DNA of 64,000 bases from Paractinoplanes lichenicola (GCF_016785085.1 NZ_JAENHO010000001.1:806001-870000), one strand, 5' to 3'. Counted from the first letter of the stretch, positions 1 through 7,789 are shown. Numbers and translations: made by a program. Notes: generated by a model from the letters alone, not told the origin.

Positions 1-53
1 CCATCGACCACGCCGACTACACGCCGCCGGGCAAGGAGCCGGTGGCGGTCTGA
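1..53 (+). CDS. 3' end of an unidentified upstream gene
   Basis: An open frame enters from the left edge at base 3 and ends at a TGA at 51-53. Only about 16 C-terminal residues are visible, ending in PGKEPVAV. The stop lies 38 bases before the methyltransferase start, so the two genes could share a transcript. Too little is present to name a function, and the frame could also be chance. Confidence 0.35.
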   Translation, partial: IDHADYTPPGKEPVAV

Positions 54-91
54 GCGTTCGCGCCCGACGGACCGCCCGGAGAGGGAACACC

Positions 92-775
92 ATGACGGCA
101 CCCCGCCTGATCCGCCTGGACAGCGACGACAAGGCGCGTGAGCGGCCGCCGGGCGCGCGCAACGACATCCACTTCACCGAGGCGCAGATCCGGCCGCTCG
201 TGGCGGAGCTCAGCCCGCCCGGCGGCCGGGTGCTCGACCCGTTCTCGGGTTATGGCACCACCATCGTGGTCGCGGACCGGCTGGGCCGCGCCGGCACCGG
301 GATCGAGCTGCAGGAGCAGCGCGTCGCGTCGAGCAACGCGCGGCTGCCGGCCGGGTCGCGGAGCCGGTTCATCGCGGGTGACGTGCGCGACTGGGACGGC
401 CTCGGGCTGGGCGAGTTCGACCTGTGCCTGACCAGCCCGCCGTACATGGCGCGGCACGACCACCCGGAGAATCCGCTCACCGCGTTCCGCACCCTGGACG
501 GCTCCTACGAGCGCTATCTGGCCGAGCTGGCCGACATCTTCGGCACCATCGGCAAGCACCTGCGCCCGGGCGGCCGGATCGGTGTCTGCGTCGGCAACTT
601 CCGCGACTCCAGCGGCAAGATCACTCCATTGGCGTTCGACGTCGGGCGCGCGCTGTCGGCGGTGCTCGAGTTCGAGGGCGAGATCTACTTCGACTGGAGC
701 CGCCCCTCGGCCGGCGTCACCGGCGACTACTGCCTGCTGTTCTCCGCTCCGGATGCCGTTTCCGGACCTTGGTAA
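92..775 (+). CDS. DNA methyltransferase, N4-cytosine/N6-adenine type, orphan
   Basis: A 227-residue SAM-dependent methyltransferase of the amino-methylating DNA family. The SAM-binding motif I (DPFSGYGTT, residues 49-57) precedes the catalytic motif IV (TSPPY, residues 114-118). That order and the SPPY signature fit enzymes that methylate exocyclic amino groups of DNA bases. The ATG at 92 follows a purine-rich GGAGAGGG stretch. No restriction endonuclease gene is adjacent, so it looks like an orphan or regulatory methylase rather than part of a restriction-modification pair. The protein is short for the family and has little room for a separate target-recognition domain. The family is clear; base and sequence specificity cannot be read from the sequence, and an RNA substrate is not excluded. 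Confidence 0.75.
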   Translation: MTAPRLIRLDSDDKARERPPGARNDIHFTEAQIRPLVAELSPPGGRVLDPFSGYGTTIVVADRLGRAGTGIELQEQRVASSNARLPAGSRSRFIAGDVRDWDGLGLGEFDLCLTSPPYMARHDHPENPLTAFRTLDGSYERYLAELADIFGTIGKHLRPGGRIGVCVGNFRDSSGKITPLAFDVGRALSAVLEFEGEIYFDWSRPSAGVTGDYCLLFSAPDAVSGPW

Positions 776-1013
776 AGCCGCGCTCGAGAATGCGATTCCG
801 GACCCCGGACATAGCTGTCGATCATGGACATTCCCCCGGCCCGGCCTTGCCCGAAAACGCTGGCTGACCTGCCCCCACAGCCGGACCCAAGCGTTGACGG
901 TCTTCGAATCACCGATTGTCCGCAAACGACAGAGGACATTACGGGCGAACCATTCGACCGTTCAGCCGAGCCCCCCACCGCCGATACGGAGTTAGGTAGG
1001 ATCCAAAGACTTT

Positions 1014-1034
1014 CCCGTTTGGGGAAGAAACGGG
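1014..1034 (+). promoter_or_regulatory. Short hairpin just upstream of the response regulator gene
   Basis: CCCGTTT at 1014-1020 is matched by AAACGGG at 1028-1034 around a 7-base loop. The hairpin ends 10 bases before the ATG at 1045 and abuts the GGGGGAA ribosome-binding stretch, so if it folds in the mRNA it could restrict initiation. It could equally be a DNA operator or chance. The rest of 776-1044 holds no gene I trust; an in-frame 74-codon frame ending at 1048 has no family features. Confidence 0.35.
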
Positions 1035-1044
1035 GGAAGCAAGA

Positions 1045-1653
1045 ATGATACGGATCCTCCTGGCCGAGGATATGCACATGGTGCGCGGTGCACTGGTGGC
1101 TCTGCTCAATCTGGAGGACGACCTGCAGGTGATCGCGGAACTGGAGCGCGGTGATCAGATCCTGAGCACGGCCCGCGAGCTCCGGCCCGACGTGGCGATC
1201 ATCGACATCGACCTCCCCGGCCTGGACGGTCTGAGCGCGGCCGAGCTGCTGCAGGCGCAGGTCCCCGACTGCCGCACCCTGATCCTGACGAGCCTCGGCC
1301 GCCCCGGCACGCTGCGCCGCGCGATGTCGGCCCGCGTCGCCGGCTTCCTCCTCAAGGACGCCCCGCCCAGCGAGCTGGCCCAGGCCGTGCGCCGGGTCGT
1401 CGCCGGCCAGCGGGTGGTCGACCCGCAGCTGGCCCTGGCCGCCTGGGGCGAGACGGACAGCCCGCTGACCACCCGCGAGACCGAGGTGCTGCAGCTGGCC
1501 GCCCAGGGCTCGGAGCCCCACGAGATCGCCAAGAGTCTGCGGCTCTCGGTCGGCACCGTCCGCAATTACCTCACCACCGTGGTGACGAAGCTGAACGCGC
1601 GCAACCGGGTCGACGCGATCCGCATCGCCCGCGAGTCCGGCTGGCTGGTGTGA
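1045..1653 (+). CDS. LuxR/NarL-family response regulator, DesR-like
   Basis: A 202-residue response regulator. The N-terminal receiver domain (residues 1-115) has the acidic pair in LLAED, the phospho-acceptor Asp in IDIDLPG near residue 54 and the conserved Lys in LLKD. The C-terminal half (about 135-202) is a LuxR-type helix-turn-helix containing LTTRETEVLQLAAQG. Sequence style matches the DesR/LiaR group, which pairs with HisKA_3 sensor kinases. No kinase gene is next to it. The nearest kinase of the right class is the unpaired one at 48145-49380, on the far side of the biosynthetic region, so the two may be a split pair. It converges with the SagB-like gene 10 bases downstream. Confidence 0.9.
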   Translation: MIRILLAEDMHMVRGALVALLNLEDDLQVIAELERGDQILSTARELRPDVAIIDIDLPGLDGLSAAELLQAQVPDCRTLILTSLGRPGTLRRAMSARVAGFLLKDAPPSELAQAVRRVVAGQRVVDPQLALAAWGETDSPLTTRETEVLQLAAQGSEPHEIAKSLRLSVGTVRNYLTTVVTKLNARNRVDAIRIARESGWLV

Positions 1654-1663
1654 CGGGCCCCGG

Positions 1664-2284
1664 TCAGCCGGCCGCCACCGTCATCCCCGCCCCGGCCAGA
1701 TAGCCCAGGATCGCCAGGGTCAGCTCGGCGGGCAACGGCAGCACCTCGACCATCGCGTCCGGCGTCATGGGCCAGGCCAGCAGCGACACCACCCACATGG
1801 CCTCGGGACGGTGAATCTCGACCCGGTGCTCCAGGGCGTGGCTCCGCACCACGAAGACGTCCTTGCGGACGGTGATCGTGACAGTGGGCCGCAGCCGCAC
1901 GCTTTGCTGGGCCGACAGCCGGACGAGCGAGAAGCGGGCGGTCCGGCCCTCCGGCACCACCGACAGCACCGGTCCCTTGAGGTCCTCCAGCGACAGCGTC
2001 CGGATCACCACGTGCGAGATCCCGCTCAGCACCGACAAGATCACCGTGTACGCGTCGGGACCGGCGCCCGTCTCGCCGCTCGGTTGCACCAGGTTGGCCA
2101 GCAGCACCGGGCCGAGCTCCATCCGGCGCAGCGCCTCGGCCACCGCCGGTTCGGGGTCCTCGACCCGTTCCGTGCCCAGCGGGCCGCTGAGCACCAGCGT
2201 CCGCCCTTCCCAGCCGACCACTGTGTCCTCCCGCAGGGACCACAGGTGGTGCAGGCGCGGGGCTGAGCCTTCCGTGGATGACAT
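1664..2284 (-). CDS. Small protein resembling the N-terminal domain of SagB-type dehydrogenases
   Basis: A 206-residue protein. The ATG at 2284 gives an N-terminus MSSTEG followed by LHHLWSLREDTVVGWEG. That LWSLR-W-G pattern resembles the start of SagB-type flavin dehydrogenases from azole-peptide loci. The C-terminal part (about 150-206) looks like a winged helix, as in the linker region of that family. The FMN-binding nitroreductase domain that does the azoline-to-azole oxidation is absent. It may therefore be a stand-alone recognition protein, a relic of a longer gene, or unrelated. A YcaO peptide locus sits at 45.2-48.0 kb, but the distance makes a direct link speculative. An in-frame extension to 2404 lacks a convincing ribosome-binding site. 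Confidence 0.45.
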   Translation of the reverse strand: MSSTEGSAPRLHHLWSLREDTVVGWEGRTLVLSGPLGTERVEDPEPAVAEALRRMELGPVLLANLVQPSGETGAGPDAYTVILSVLSGISHVVIRTLSLEDLKGPVLSVVPEGRTARFSLVRLSAQQSVRLRPTVTITVRKDVFVVRSHALEHRVEIHRPEAMWVVSLLAWPMTPDAMVEVLPLPAELTLAILGYLAGAGMTVAAG

Positions 2285-2420
2285 CACGGTCAACCGACCC
2301 CCTCGAGTCAACGGCGCCGACCGGAAAGTGCGGCTCCTCCAGCCGACCCGTTTCGCGCCTCCAGTATGGAACCGGCCGCATCGTCCCAGCAGTGAACAAA
2401 TCACAGCGGGGACATGAGAA

Positions 2421-3674
2421 TCACGAAGCTTTCCCCGCGCCCACCGGGACGGGCAGACCCGCCGGCACCCGGGTCCGCTCGGCCCAGCGCACGGCCGGAC
2501 CGCTCGCGGCCAGCAGGCCGAGGAACAGGCCGCCGATCAGCAGCCAGCCCAGCCCGCCGAACCGGTCGGGCACCGCGGTGACCAGGGCCGGCCCGGCGAT
2601 CAGGGCGAAGGCGTCGCCGGTGGCGAAGGCGCCCAGATATTCGCCCTGCACGTTCGCCGGGGCCAGCTCGTACCGCAGCCCCCAGCGGGCGGCCTCGCCC
2701 CAGATCTCGCCGAAGGTGAACAGCACCGCGGCGCCCAGGAGCACAACGGCGGACGCCCACCCGGGCAGGGCTCCGGTCACTGCGGTGACACCACAGGCGA
2801 CGGCCAGCACCACCGCGGTCAGCCGCTGCAGCCGGGCCGCACCCCGTACGGTGTCCGCGTCACGCGCCATCCGCACCTGGAGGAACACCACCATCAGCGT
2901 GTTGATCAGCATGATCCAGGCGGCCAGGGCGCGCGGGGCGTCGGTCTGCACCACCAGCCACAGCGGCAGGCCCACGGCGAGCGCGGTCGGCCCGATCCGG
3001 GCGATCCCGGCGAGCTGGGCGACCAGCAGGTAGGGGACGTCGCGGACAGCGGCACGCGGCTGCTGGTCGCGGGGCGCGCGCGGAATGCCCGGCACCCGCG
3101 GCAGCCGCAGATAGAGCCCGGCCACCAGCACCATGGCCAGCGCGTTGCCCCACAACAGGGCGAGGTAGGCCGGTCTCGAGTCGGCCGCGATGACCAGGCC
3201 CGCGGCCAGCGCGGCCAGCGAGAAGCCGCCGTTGAAGACGCTGCGCATGTACGCCGAGATCCACACCCGGCCCTCCCGGCCCATCACCCCCGACACCAGC
3301 GCGTCGCGGGAGACGTTGCCGCTCTGCTCGAACAATCCGAGGACCACCGACATCGCCAGGTAGGCCCAGAGCGACTGCACGAAGACCGCCGCCACCAGCG
3401 CGGCCGCCTTGCCGAGCACGAACAGCGCGCTGACCTCGCGCGGCCCGATCCGGTCGGCCAGCTTGCCGGCGGGCACGCCCAGCGCCAGCGCCACGATGCC
3501 GGCCAGCGACAGGCCGAGACCCACCTGCCCGGCCGACAAGCCCACGACCTGAACGAAGTAGACGGCGCCGCCGGTGACGTAGAGTCCGTTGCCGAGGCTG
3601 GCCACGGCGGTGCAGAGCACGAGCACCCGGCCGGGGCCGGGGTCGGGCAGCAGACGGGAGATCAGGCGACGCAC
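2421..3674 (-). CDS. MFS transporter, 12-helix type
   Basis: A 417-residue integral membrane protein with about twelve hydrophobic segments and the motif-A-like loop GKLADRIGPRE between helices 2 and 3, typical of major facilitator drug or metabolite exporters. The chosen start is a GTG at 3674, preceded by GAGG eight bases upstream. The frame stays open to a TTG at 3716, but that codon has no ribosome-binding site and would coincide with the divergent TrmO-like start. It could export a peptide or another cluster product, but nothing in the sequence shows the substrate. It lies between the SagB-like gene and the Trp-repeat peptide cassette, separated from the cassette by one plus-strand gene. 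Confidence 0.8.
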   Translation of the reverse strand: MRRLISRLLPDPGPGRVLVLCTAVASLGNGLYVTGGAVYFVQVVGLSAGQVGLGLSLAGIVALALGVPAGKLADRIGPREVSALFVLGKAAALVAAVFVQSLWAYLAMSVVLGLFEQSGNVSRDALVSGVMGREGRVWISAYMRSVFNGGFSLAALAAGLVIAADSRPAYLALLWGNALAMVLVAGLYLRLPRVPGIPRAPRDQQPRAAVRDVPYLLVAQLAGIARIGPTALAVGLPLWLVVQTDAPRALAAWIMLINTLMVVFLQVRMARDADTVRGAARLQRLTAVVLAVACGVTAVTGALPGWASAVVLLGAAVLFTFGEIWGEAARWGLRYELAPANVQGEYLGAFATGDAFALIAGPALVTAVPDRFGGLGWLLIGGLFLGLLAASGPAVRWAERTRVPAGLPVPVGAGKAS

Positions 3675-3715
3675 GGCCGGCACCTCACTGAGACTGAACA
3701 GGAAACGGGGAGGCA

Positions 3716-4168
3716 ATGGAACCGATCAAACCCATCGGCTTCGTCCGCGGCGGACGCGAGCGGGTCTTCGAGGACGGCTGGGGGCCGGTGGTCTCGCGGA
3801 TCGAGCTGGACCCGGCCGTGTTCGACGAGTCGGCGACCATGGGCCTCGACGACTACTCGCACGTCGAGGTCGTCTTCGCGTTCCACCTGGCCACCCGCAC
3901 GTGCACCGGCACCCAGCATCCGCGGGGCAACACCGCCTGGCCGCCGTCGGGCATCCTGGCCCAGCGCGCGCCCAACCGGCCCAACCACCTCGGGGTGTCC
4001 GTGTGCGGGCTCGCGGGCGTCGACGGGCTGACGCTGACCGTGCACGGGCTCGACGCCCTCGACGGCTCCCCCGTGCTCGACGTGAAGCCGTATCTGCCCG
4101 AGTTCGGCCCGCGCGGCGAGGTGCGGGGCCCGGCGTGGTCGCGTGAGCTGATGCGCGATTACTTCTGA
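3716..4168 (+). CDS. trmO: TrmO/TsaA-family tRNA N6-methyltransferase
   Basis: A 150-residue protein of the TsaA/TrmO family. Family members use SAM to N6-methylate the threonylcarbamoyl-adenosine at position 37 of tRNA. Visible family features are the N-terminal beta-barrel start PIGFVR, the RPNHLGVSV block and the C-terminal DVKPYLPEF motif that completes the SAM site. Length is typical for single-domain bacterial members. The ATG at 3716 follows GGGGAGG with short spacing. The gene is divergent from the MFS gene and converges on the flavin monooxygenase. It reads as an ordinary gene inserted between two candidate peptide-related units. Confidence 0.85.
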   Translation: MEPIKPIGFVRGGRERVFEDGWGPVVSRIELDPAVFDESATMGLDDYSHVEVVFAFHLATRTCTGTQHPRGNTAWPPSGILAQRAPNRPNHLGVSVCGLAGVDGLTLTVHGLDALDGSPVLDVKPYLPEFGPRGEVRGPAWSRELMRDYF

Positions 4169-4176
4169 GCGTCGGC

Positions 4177-5661
4177 TCACGGCAGGGCCACCAGGTCGGT
4201 GCGGGCCGCGGCGATCAGGGTGTTGGCCTCGTCGCGGGGCAGCTCCTCGTCGACCAGCAGCGCGATCGGCAGCCCGGACTGGCTGCGGATCCGGGCCGCG
4301 GGGGCGCTCCGGGTCACCCGGCCGCCCTCCGGCCGGGCCCGCACCGCGAGGAAGTCGATGCCCGGCAACAAACCGTCCGGGGTCCGGTCCACGACCAGTC
4401 CCACCGCCTGGGTGCCGTCGGCGCCGCGCAGCACGCACCGGCCGTCCCGGCGTTCCAGCGCGACGAGCCGGTGCCCCAGGCGCACCCGGCCCACCGTCAG
4501 CGGCACGTCGACCGGCTCGGCGTCGGTGGGGTGACCGGCCAGCCGGGCCACGGTGCGCGCGACGAACTCCGGATCCCGCTCGCGCAGCCGGCTGAATGTG
4601 TTGGCCGCCCGGCGGCTGCGCAGCGCGAAGACCGTCTGGTGCCCGTGCAGCCGCTCGCCGCGGCAGAACTGCTCGAACCACGCGGTGCTCTCGGCCGCCT
4701 CCGCCTGCATCCGCTCGGCGATCGGCCGCCGTACGCTGTCGTACTCGGCCACCGCATCGAGCGGGTCGTCGTGCGCGGCGACGGAACGGGCCAGGCACAA
4801 CGCGTCGTCGATGGCCAGGGCGGTGCCCGAGCCGGTCGAGAAGTGCACCGTGTGCGCGGCGTCGCCGGCCAGCACCGTCCGGCCGGCCGACCAGCGGCGG
4901 TTGACGACCGTACGGAAGGCTTGCCAGCCCGCCGTCCGGGCCGTCAGCGGGGCGCCGCCCAGCTCGGCGCGGAAGATCGTGGCCAGCTCGCGCTCCGCCT
5001 CGGCGGCCGGCCGGTCGAGCAGCCCCAGGGCGGTCAGGGTGCCCGGGTCGGCCTCGACGATGAAGGTGCTCTCGCCGGCCGCGTGCGGATAGGCGTGCAC
5101 CACCAGGGGGCCCGGCCCGAACTCCTTGATGAGGAAGCACGGTTCGAGCACCGTGGGCGTGCTCAGCCACAGATAGCGGGTGGCGCCCGCGGTGACCGAG
5201 GTGCCGAACTGCTCGGCGCGCTGCTGACGAAGCACACTCCCGGCGCCGTCGGCCAGCACCACCAGATCCGCCGGCTCGGGCGTCGCGGTGACGGTGCGCC
5301 GGATCAGCCGGACGTTGGGCCGGCGCGCGGCCAGGGTGCGGACGTGCTCGTGGAAGACGTGCCGCGAGATCCCCGACATGCCGAAGGCGCCGGACGGGAT
5401 CCGTTCGCCGTCGATCGACGTGATCGTCTCGTCCCAGGTGGCGTACGCGGATTCGGGCAGCCGCAGCGCCTCGGGGTGGACGGCCCGCACCTGCCGGGCG
5501 ACCTCGTCGGCCAGCACGATGCCGGCCCCCGGCCCGCGGTCCTCACGGTCGTAGAGGTCGACGGTCACGTCCGGGAGCAGCCGGGCCAGCTCCAGCGCGC
5601 AGAAGGCGCCCGCGGGGCCCCCGCCCACCACGGCCACCGTACGGACTCCGGGGCCGCTCAT
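4177..5661 (-). CDS. FAD-dependent aromatic monooxygenase, VioD/anthraniloyl-CoA hydroxylase-like
   Basis: A 494-residue flavoprotein of the p-hydroxybenzoate hydroxylase fold. It has a Rossmann GGGPAG at residues 13-18 and a flavin-binding GDAAHTVHFSTGSG motif in the second half. The style of both motifs is closest to the subgroup holding the violacein indole hydroxylase VioD and salicylyl/anthraniloyl-CoA hydroxylases. It is longer than VioD, with about 100 extra C-terminal residues. The ATG at 5661 overlaps the haemoglobin stop by 4 bases (ATGA), so the two are translationally coupled. It is the last gene of the minus-strand cassette headed by the Trp-repeat peptide. Inference: hydroxylation of the indole rings of that peptide. 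Family certain, substrate unknown. Confidence 0.8.
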   Translation of the reverse strand: MSGPGVRTVAVVGGGPAGAFCALELARLLPDVTVDLYDREDRGPGAGIVLADEVARQVRAVHPEALRLPESAYATWDETITSIDGERIPSGAFGMSGISRHVFHEHVRTLAARRPNVRLIRRTVTATPEPADLVVLADGAGSVLRQQRAEQFGTSVTAGATRYLWLSTPTVLEPCFLIKEFGPGPLVVHAYPHAAGESTFIVEADPGTLTALGLLDRPAAEAERELATIFRAELGGAPLTARTAGWQAFRTVVNRRWSAGRTVLAGDAAHTVHFSTGSGTALAIDDALCLARSVAAHDDPLDAVAEYDSVRRPIAERMQAEAAESTAWFEQFCRGERLHGHQTVFALRSRRAANTFSRLRERDPEFVARTVARLAGHPTDAEPVDVPLTVGRVRLGHRLVALERRDGRCVLRGADGTQAVGLVVDRTPDGLLPGIDFLAVRARPEGGRVTRSAPAARIRSQSGLPIALLVDEELPRDEANTLIAAARTDLVALP

Positions 5662-6191
5662 GCCGGGGTCCCGTCCCAGTGGAACCGCTCGCGGCGAACC
5701 AGCGCGGCGCCCCGCGACACCGCGGTCATCTCGCCGCTGGCCACCTTCATGATGGTGAGGAACTCGCCGAAGTGCGGCTCGGGCGCGTCGAGCTGGGTGC
5801 CGGCCTCCCGCATCAGGGCCAGCCAGCGCAGCCGCTGCTCGCGGGTGATCAAAAAGTGCGCGTGGGCCCGGTGCATCCTCGGGTCCCAGGCCGCGGTCAG
5901 GTCGTTCTCGCCGTAGATGCGGCGGAAGTGGTCGTAGAGCCGGGCCGCGTGGCGCTCCCAGTCGGGCACGGCGAAGAGCGGGCGCAGCACCTCGTCCTGC
6001 GCCACGAGCTCGTAGAACCGGGTGGTGAGGGCCTGGAAGAAGCCGGCCCCGCCGATCCCGGTCCAGAAGTCGGAAACCTTCCGGTCGACCTGGGCCGCGC
6101 TCATCTGCTCGCCGGACTGCAGGCCCTGGTCGGCGACGAGGAGCACTTTTCCGTCGTGGCGGGGGGCCGGGGTGATTGGCCTGGGCGACAT
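5658..6191 (-). CDS. Truncated haemoglobin, group II (GlbO-like)
   Basis: A 177-residue haem protein. Residues 38-135 show the short 2-over-2 globin fold: FF-x7-FY with the B10 Tyr at 60, DEVLRPLF, the probable proximal His at 110 in RAHAHF, and the G8 Trp at 123 typical of group II. A roughly 30-residue N-terminal extension precedes the globin; the ATG at 6191 is supported by GGAG seven bases upstream. Housekeeping GlbO is usually monocistronic. Here the gene sits 12 bases after a FemAB-like gene and overlaps a flavin monooxygenase. That placement suggests a tailoring or redox role, such as oxygen or peroxide activation on the peptide substrate. An ordinary oxygen or NO-handling role remains possible. 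Confidence 0.85.
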   Translation of the reverse strand: MSPRPITPAPRHDGKVLLVADQGLQSGEQMSAAQVDRKVSDFWTGIGGAGFFQALTTRFYELVAQDEVLRPLFAVPDWERHAARLYDHFRRIYGENDLTAAWDPRMHRAHAHFLITREQRLRWLALMREAGTQLDAPEPHFGEFLTIMKVASGEMTAVSRGAALVRRERFHWDGTPA

Positions 6192-6203
6192 CTGCGTACT
6201 CCT

Positions 6204-7283
6204 TCAGTCGGGTCGGTCGAGCAGCAGGCCCGCGGCGGACAACATGCTGACGGTGCAGCCGCGCAGCTTCTTGGCCTGGACGGTGCCGAGCCCGTAGGCG
6301 ATCGTGGTGATCCCCTGCGCGGGGGCCAGCTCGGCCGGGCGGTAGAAGACCGTGGCGAAGTAGGTGAACGAGGCGTCGGGATGGGTGTAGTCGGTGCCGC
6401 TCATCAGCACGGTCCACTGGTCGCCGTCGCGCACCAGCATCGCGAAGGAGAGCAGCGCGCCCCGCTTGCGGGCCTCGACGATCCAGACGTTCTCCGGTCC
6501 GAAGTGGTCGCGCAGATGCCGGAACGAGTCGGCCTCGCGCCGGGCGTCGGGCACCCCGCCGTACTTGGTGACCAGCTGGGCCCGCAGCGGGAGGAGGTCG
6601 GGCTCCTCGGCCTCGATCGGGCGCTCGCGGATCTCGATGCCCCGGGCCGCGATCTCGCGCAGCTCGCGCCGCACCGCGAAACGCTGATTGCGGCGCAGCC
6701 CGGCGATGTAGCCGTCCAGGTCGTCCCAGGTGACGTCCATGTCGCTGCGGTCCACCATCGGGACCACCGTGAACCCGGCCTCCCGCAGCACGTCGAGGAA
6801 CTCGGGATAGTCGGGGCGCAGGAACAGCGCCGACACGCTGCGCACGCCCTGGTCGCGGCACCAGTCGAGCTGGGCCTCGAGATAGGCCCGCAGCACCCGC
6901 GGATCGCGGGCGCCCGGACCGACCGGGGCCGACTCGTAGTTGGTGCCCATCAGCACGCAGGCCGGGAACAGCTGCTCGGCCGGGCGCCCCTGCCACGGGT
7001 GCGGTCCGTCGGCGACCACGCCGTCGGCGACCGAGCCGCCCGACAGCACCCGCTGCGGGTCGAAACGCACGTGCCCGGTGGGGCCCTCCATCACCCCGCC
7101 GACCAGGGCCACCTGGTCGCCGCCGGGGCCGGGCAGCGCGAAGGTGCGGGCGCCGCCGGGGATCCGGCTGTCGGCCAGCGAGATCCAGCGCCGGCGCAGG
7201 GTGACCGGGGCGCTGCCGATCCAGCCGTCCCAGCTCTCGGGGATCTCGGTCCGCACGGACAGCCGGGCGGTGGACAACGTCAC
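6204..7283 (-). CDS. FemAB/GNAT-fold acyl- or aminoacyl-transferase-like protein
   Basis: A 359-residue protein resembling the FemAB-like tandem-GNAT families. The C-terminal half carries LPLRAQLVTKYGG, SFRHLRDHFGPENVWIVEA, then a strand with GALLSFAML and FTYFATVFY, the pattern of a GNAT core. Relatives transfer amino acids from tRNA or acyl groups from CoA onto amines. The start is a GTG at 7283 preceded by GGGAG five bases upstream; the frame stays open to 7331 without a better site. It follows the Trp-repeat peptide gene by 85 bases and precedes the haemoglobin by 12. The cassette position suggests that it modifies the peptide, perhaps N-acylation or amino-acid addition. Its substrate cannot be read from the sequence. 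Confidence 0.6.
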   Translation of the reverse strand: MTLSTARLSVRTEIPESWDGWIGSAPVTLRRRWISLADSRIPGGARTFALPGPGGDQVALVGGVMEGPTGHVRFDPQRVLSGGSVADGVVADGPHPWQGRPAEQLFPACVLMGTNYESAPVGPGARDPRVLRAYLEAQLDWCRDQGVRSVSALFLRPDYPEFLDVLREAGFTVVPMVDRSDMDVTWDDLDGYIAGLRRNQRFAVRRELREIAARGIEIRERPIEAEEPDLLPLRAQLVTKYGGVPDARREADSFRHLRDHFGPENVWIVEARKRGALLSFAMLVRDGDQWTVLMSGTDYTHPDASFTYFATVFYRPAELAPAQGITTIAYGLGTVQAKKLRGCTVSMLSAAGLLLDRPD

Positions 7284-7368
7284 GACAACTCCCTTCCGGC
7301 CGTGCGGCGGGTCCGTCCGGCCCGGCAGCACACAGGACTGCCGGGCCGGACGGGCGGTGGGTCGATCG

Positions 7369-7617
7369 TCAGGCCGCCTGCAGCGCCTGCGCCCGGTCCC
7401 AGACCGACAGGTCCTCGTTGAACCGGTCCCACACCTCGTCGGTGCGGTCCCAGACCGTGAGGTCCTCGGAAGCGCGGTCCCAGACCTCGTCGGCCCGGTC
7501 CCACACCTCGCCGGCCCGGTCCCACACCGGCAGGTCCCACACCGTGCGGTCCGCGGTGATCCGGTCCCACACCTCGAGCTCGTCGGCCGACAGTTGGATT
7601 ACCTTCGAGTCGCGCAT
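7369..7617 (-). CDS. Trp-repeat peptide (eight Val-Trp-Asp motifs), candidate RiPP precursor
   Basis: An 82-residue peptide. Residues 1-15 (MRDSKVIQLSADELE) look like a short leader. The rest is tandem VWDR units with Trp at 17, 27, 32, 39, 46, 56, 63 and 73, so most spacings are 7 or 10. Two unit types recur: a 7-mer VWDR-x-x-E and a 10-mer VWDR ending in Asp-Leu/Arg-Ser/Thr. One unit is degenerate (VWDLP). The tail is AQALQAA. The ATG at 7617 has AAGGGA upstream, and third codon positions are almost all G/C in this frame, unlike the alternative frames across the repeats. It heads a unit with transferase-like, haemoglobin and flavin hydroxylase genes. Multi-core precursor is inferred; a coiled structural protein is the alternative. 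Confidence 0.65.
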   Translation of the reverse strand: MRDSKVIQLSADELEVWDRITADRTVWDLPVWDRAGEVWDRADEVWDRASEDLTVWDRTDEVWDRFNEDLSVWDRAQALQAA

Positions 7618-7789
7618 GCAGCATCCCTTCGAGGATTTTCCAGAAGGCGATCCGCCGGACCGCCGAGAACCGGCCCTCGCCGCTCTCGTAAAAGAGCTTC
7701 GCAGCCTGAGTCACGACGTGTCTTCTCCTCAATTGCTGACTTACCGAAAGCGAATCGCGAGCCATTTCTGGAATTGCGCTGGACGACGC

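Noticed and set aside
17-925. Long minus-strand open frame opposite the methyltransferase
   Set aside because: High GC keeps antisense frames open; the protein has no domain, while the plus frame carries clear methyltransferase motifs.
824-1048. A 74-codon gene ending at the response regulator start
   Set aside because: No domain and no ribosome-binding site; more likely the untranslated regulatory region of the regulator gene.
4177-6996. A single 939-residue protein spanning the flavin monooxygenase and two upstream genes
   Set aside because: The upstream part is an out-of-frame shadow of the globin and FemAB-like genes; the flavoprotein fold begins at the ATG at 5661 overlapping the globin stop.
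7380-7570. DNA-level direct repeats as a regulatory array
   Set aside because: The period follows whole codons of the VWDR units and varies by 3-base steps, so it is coding.
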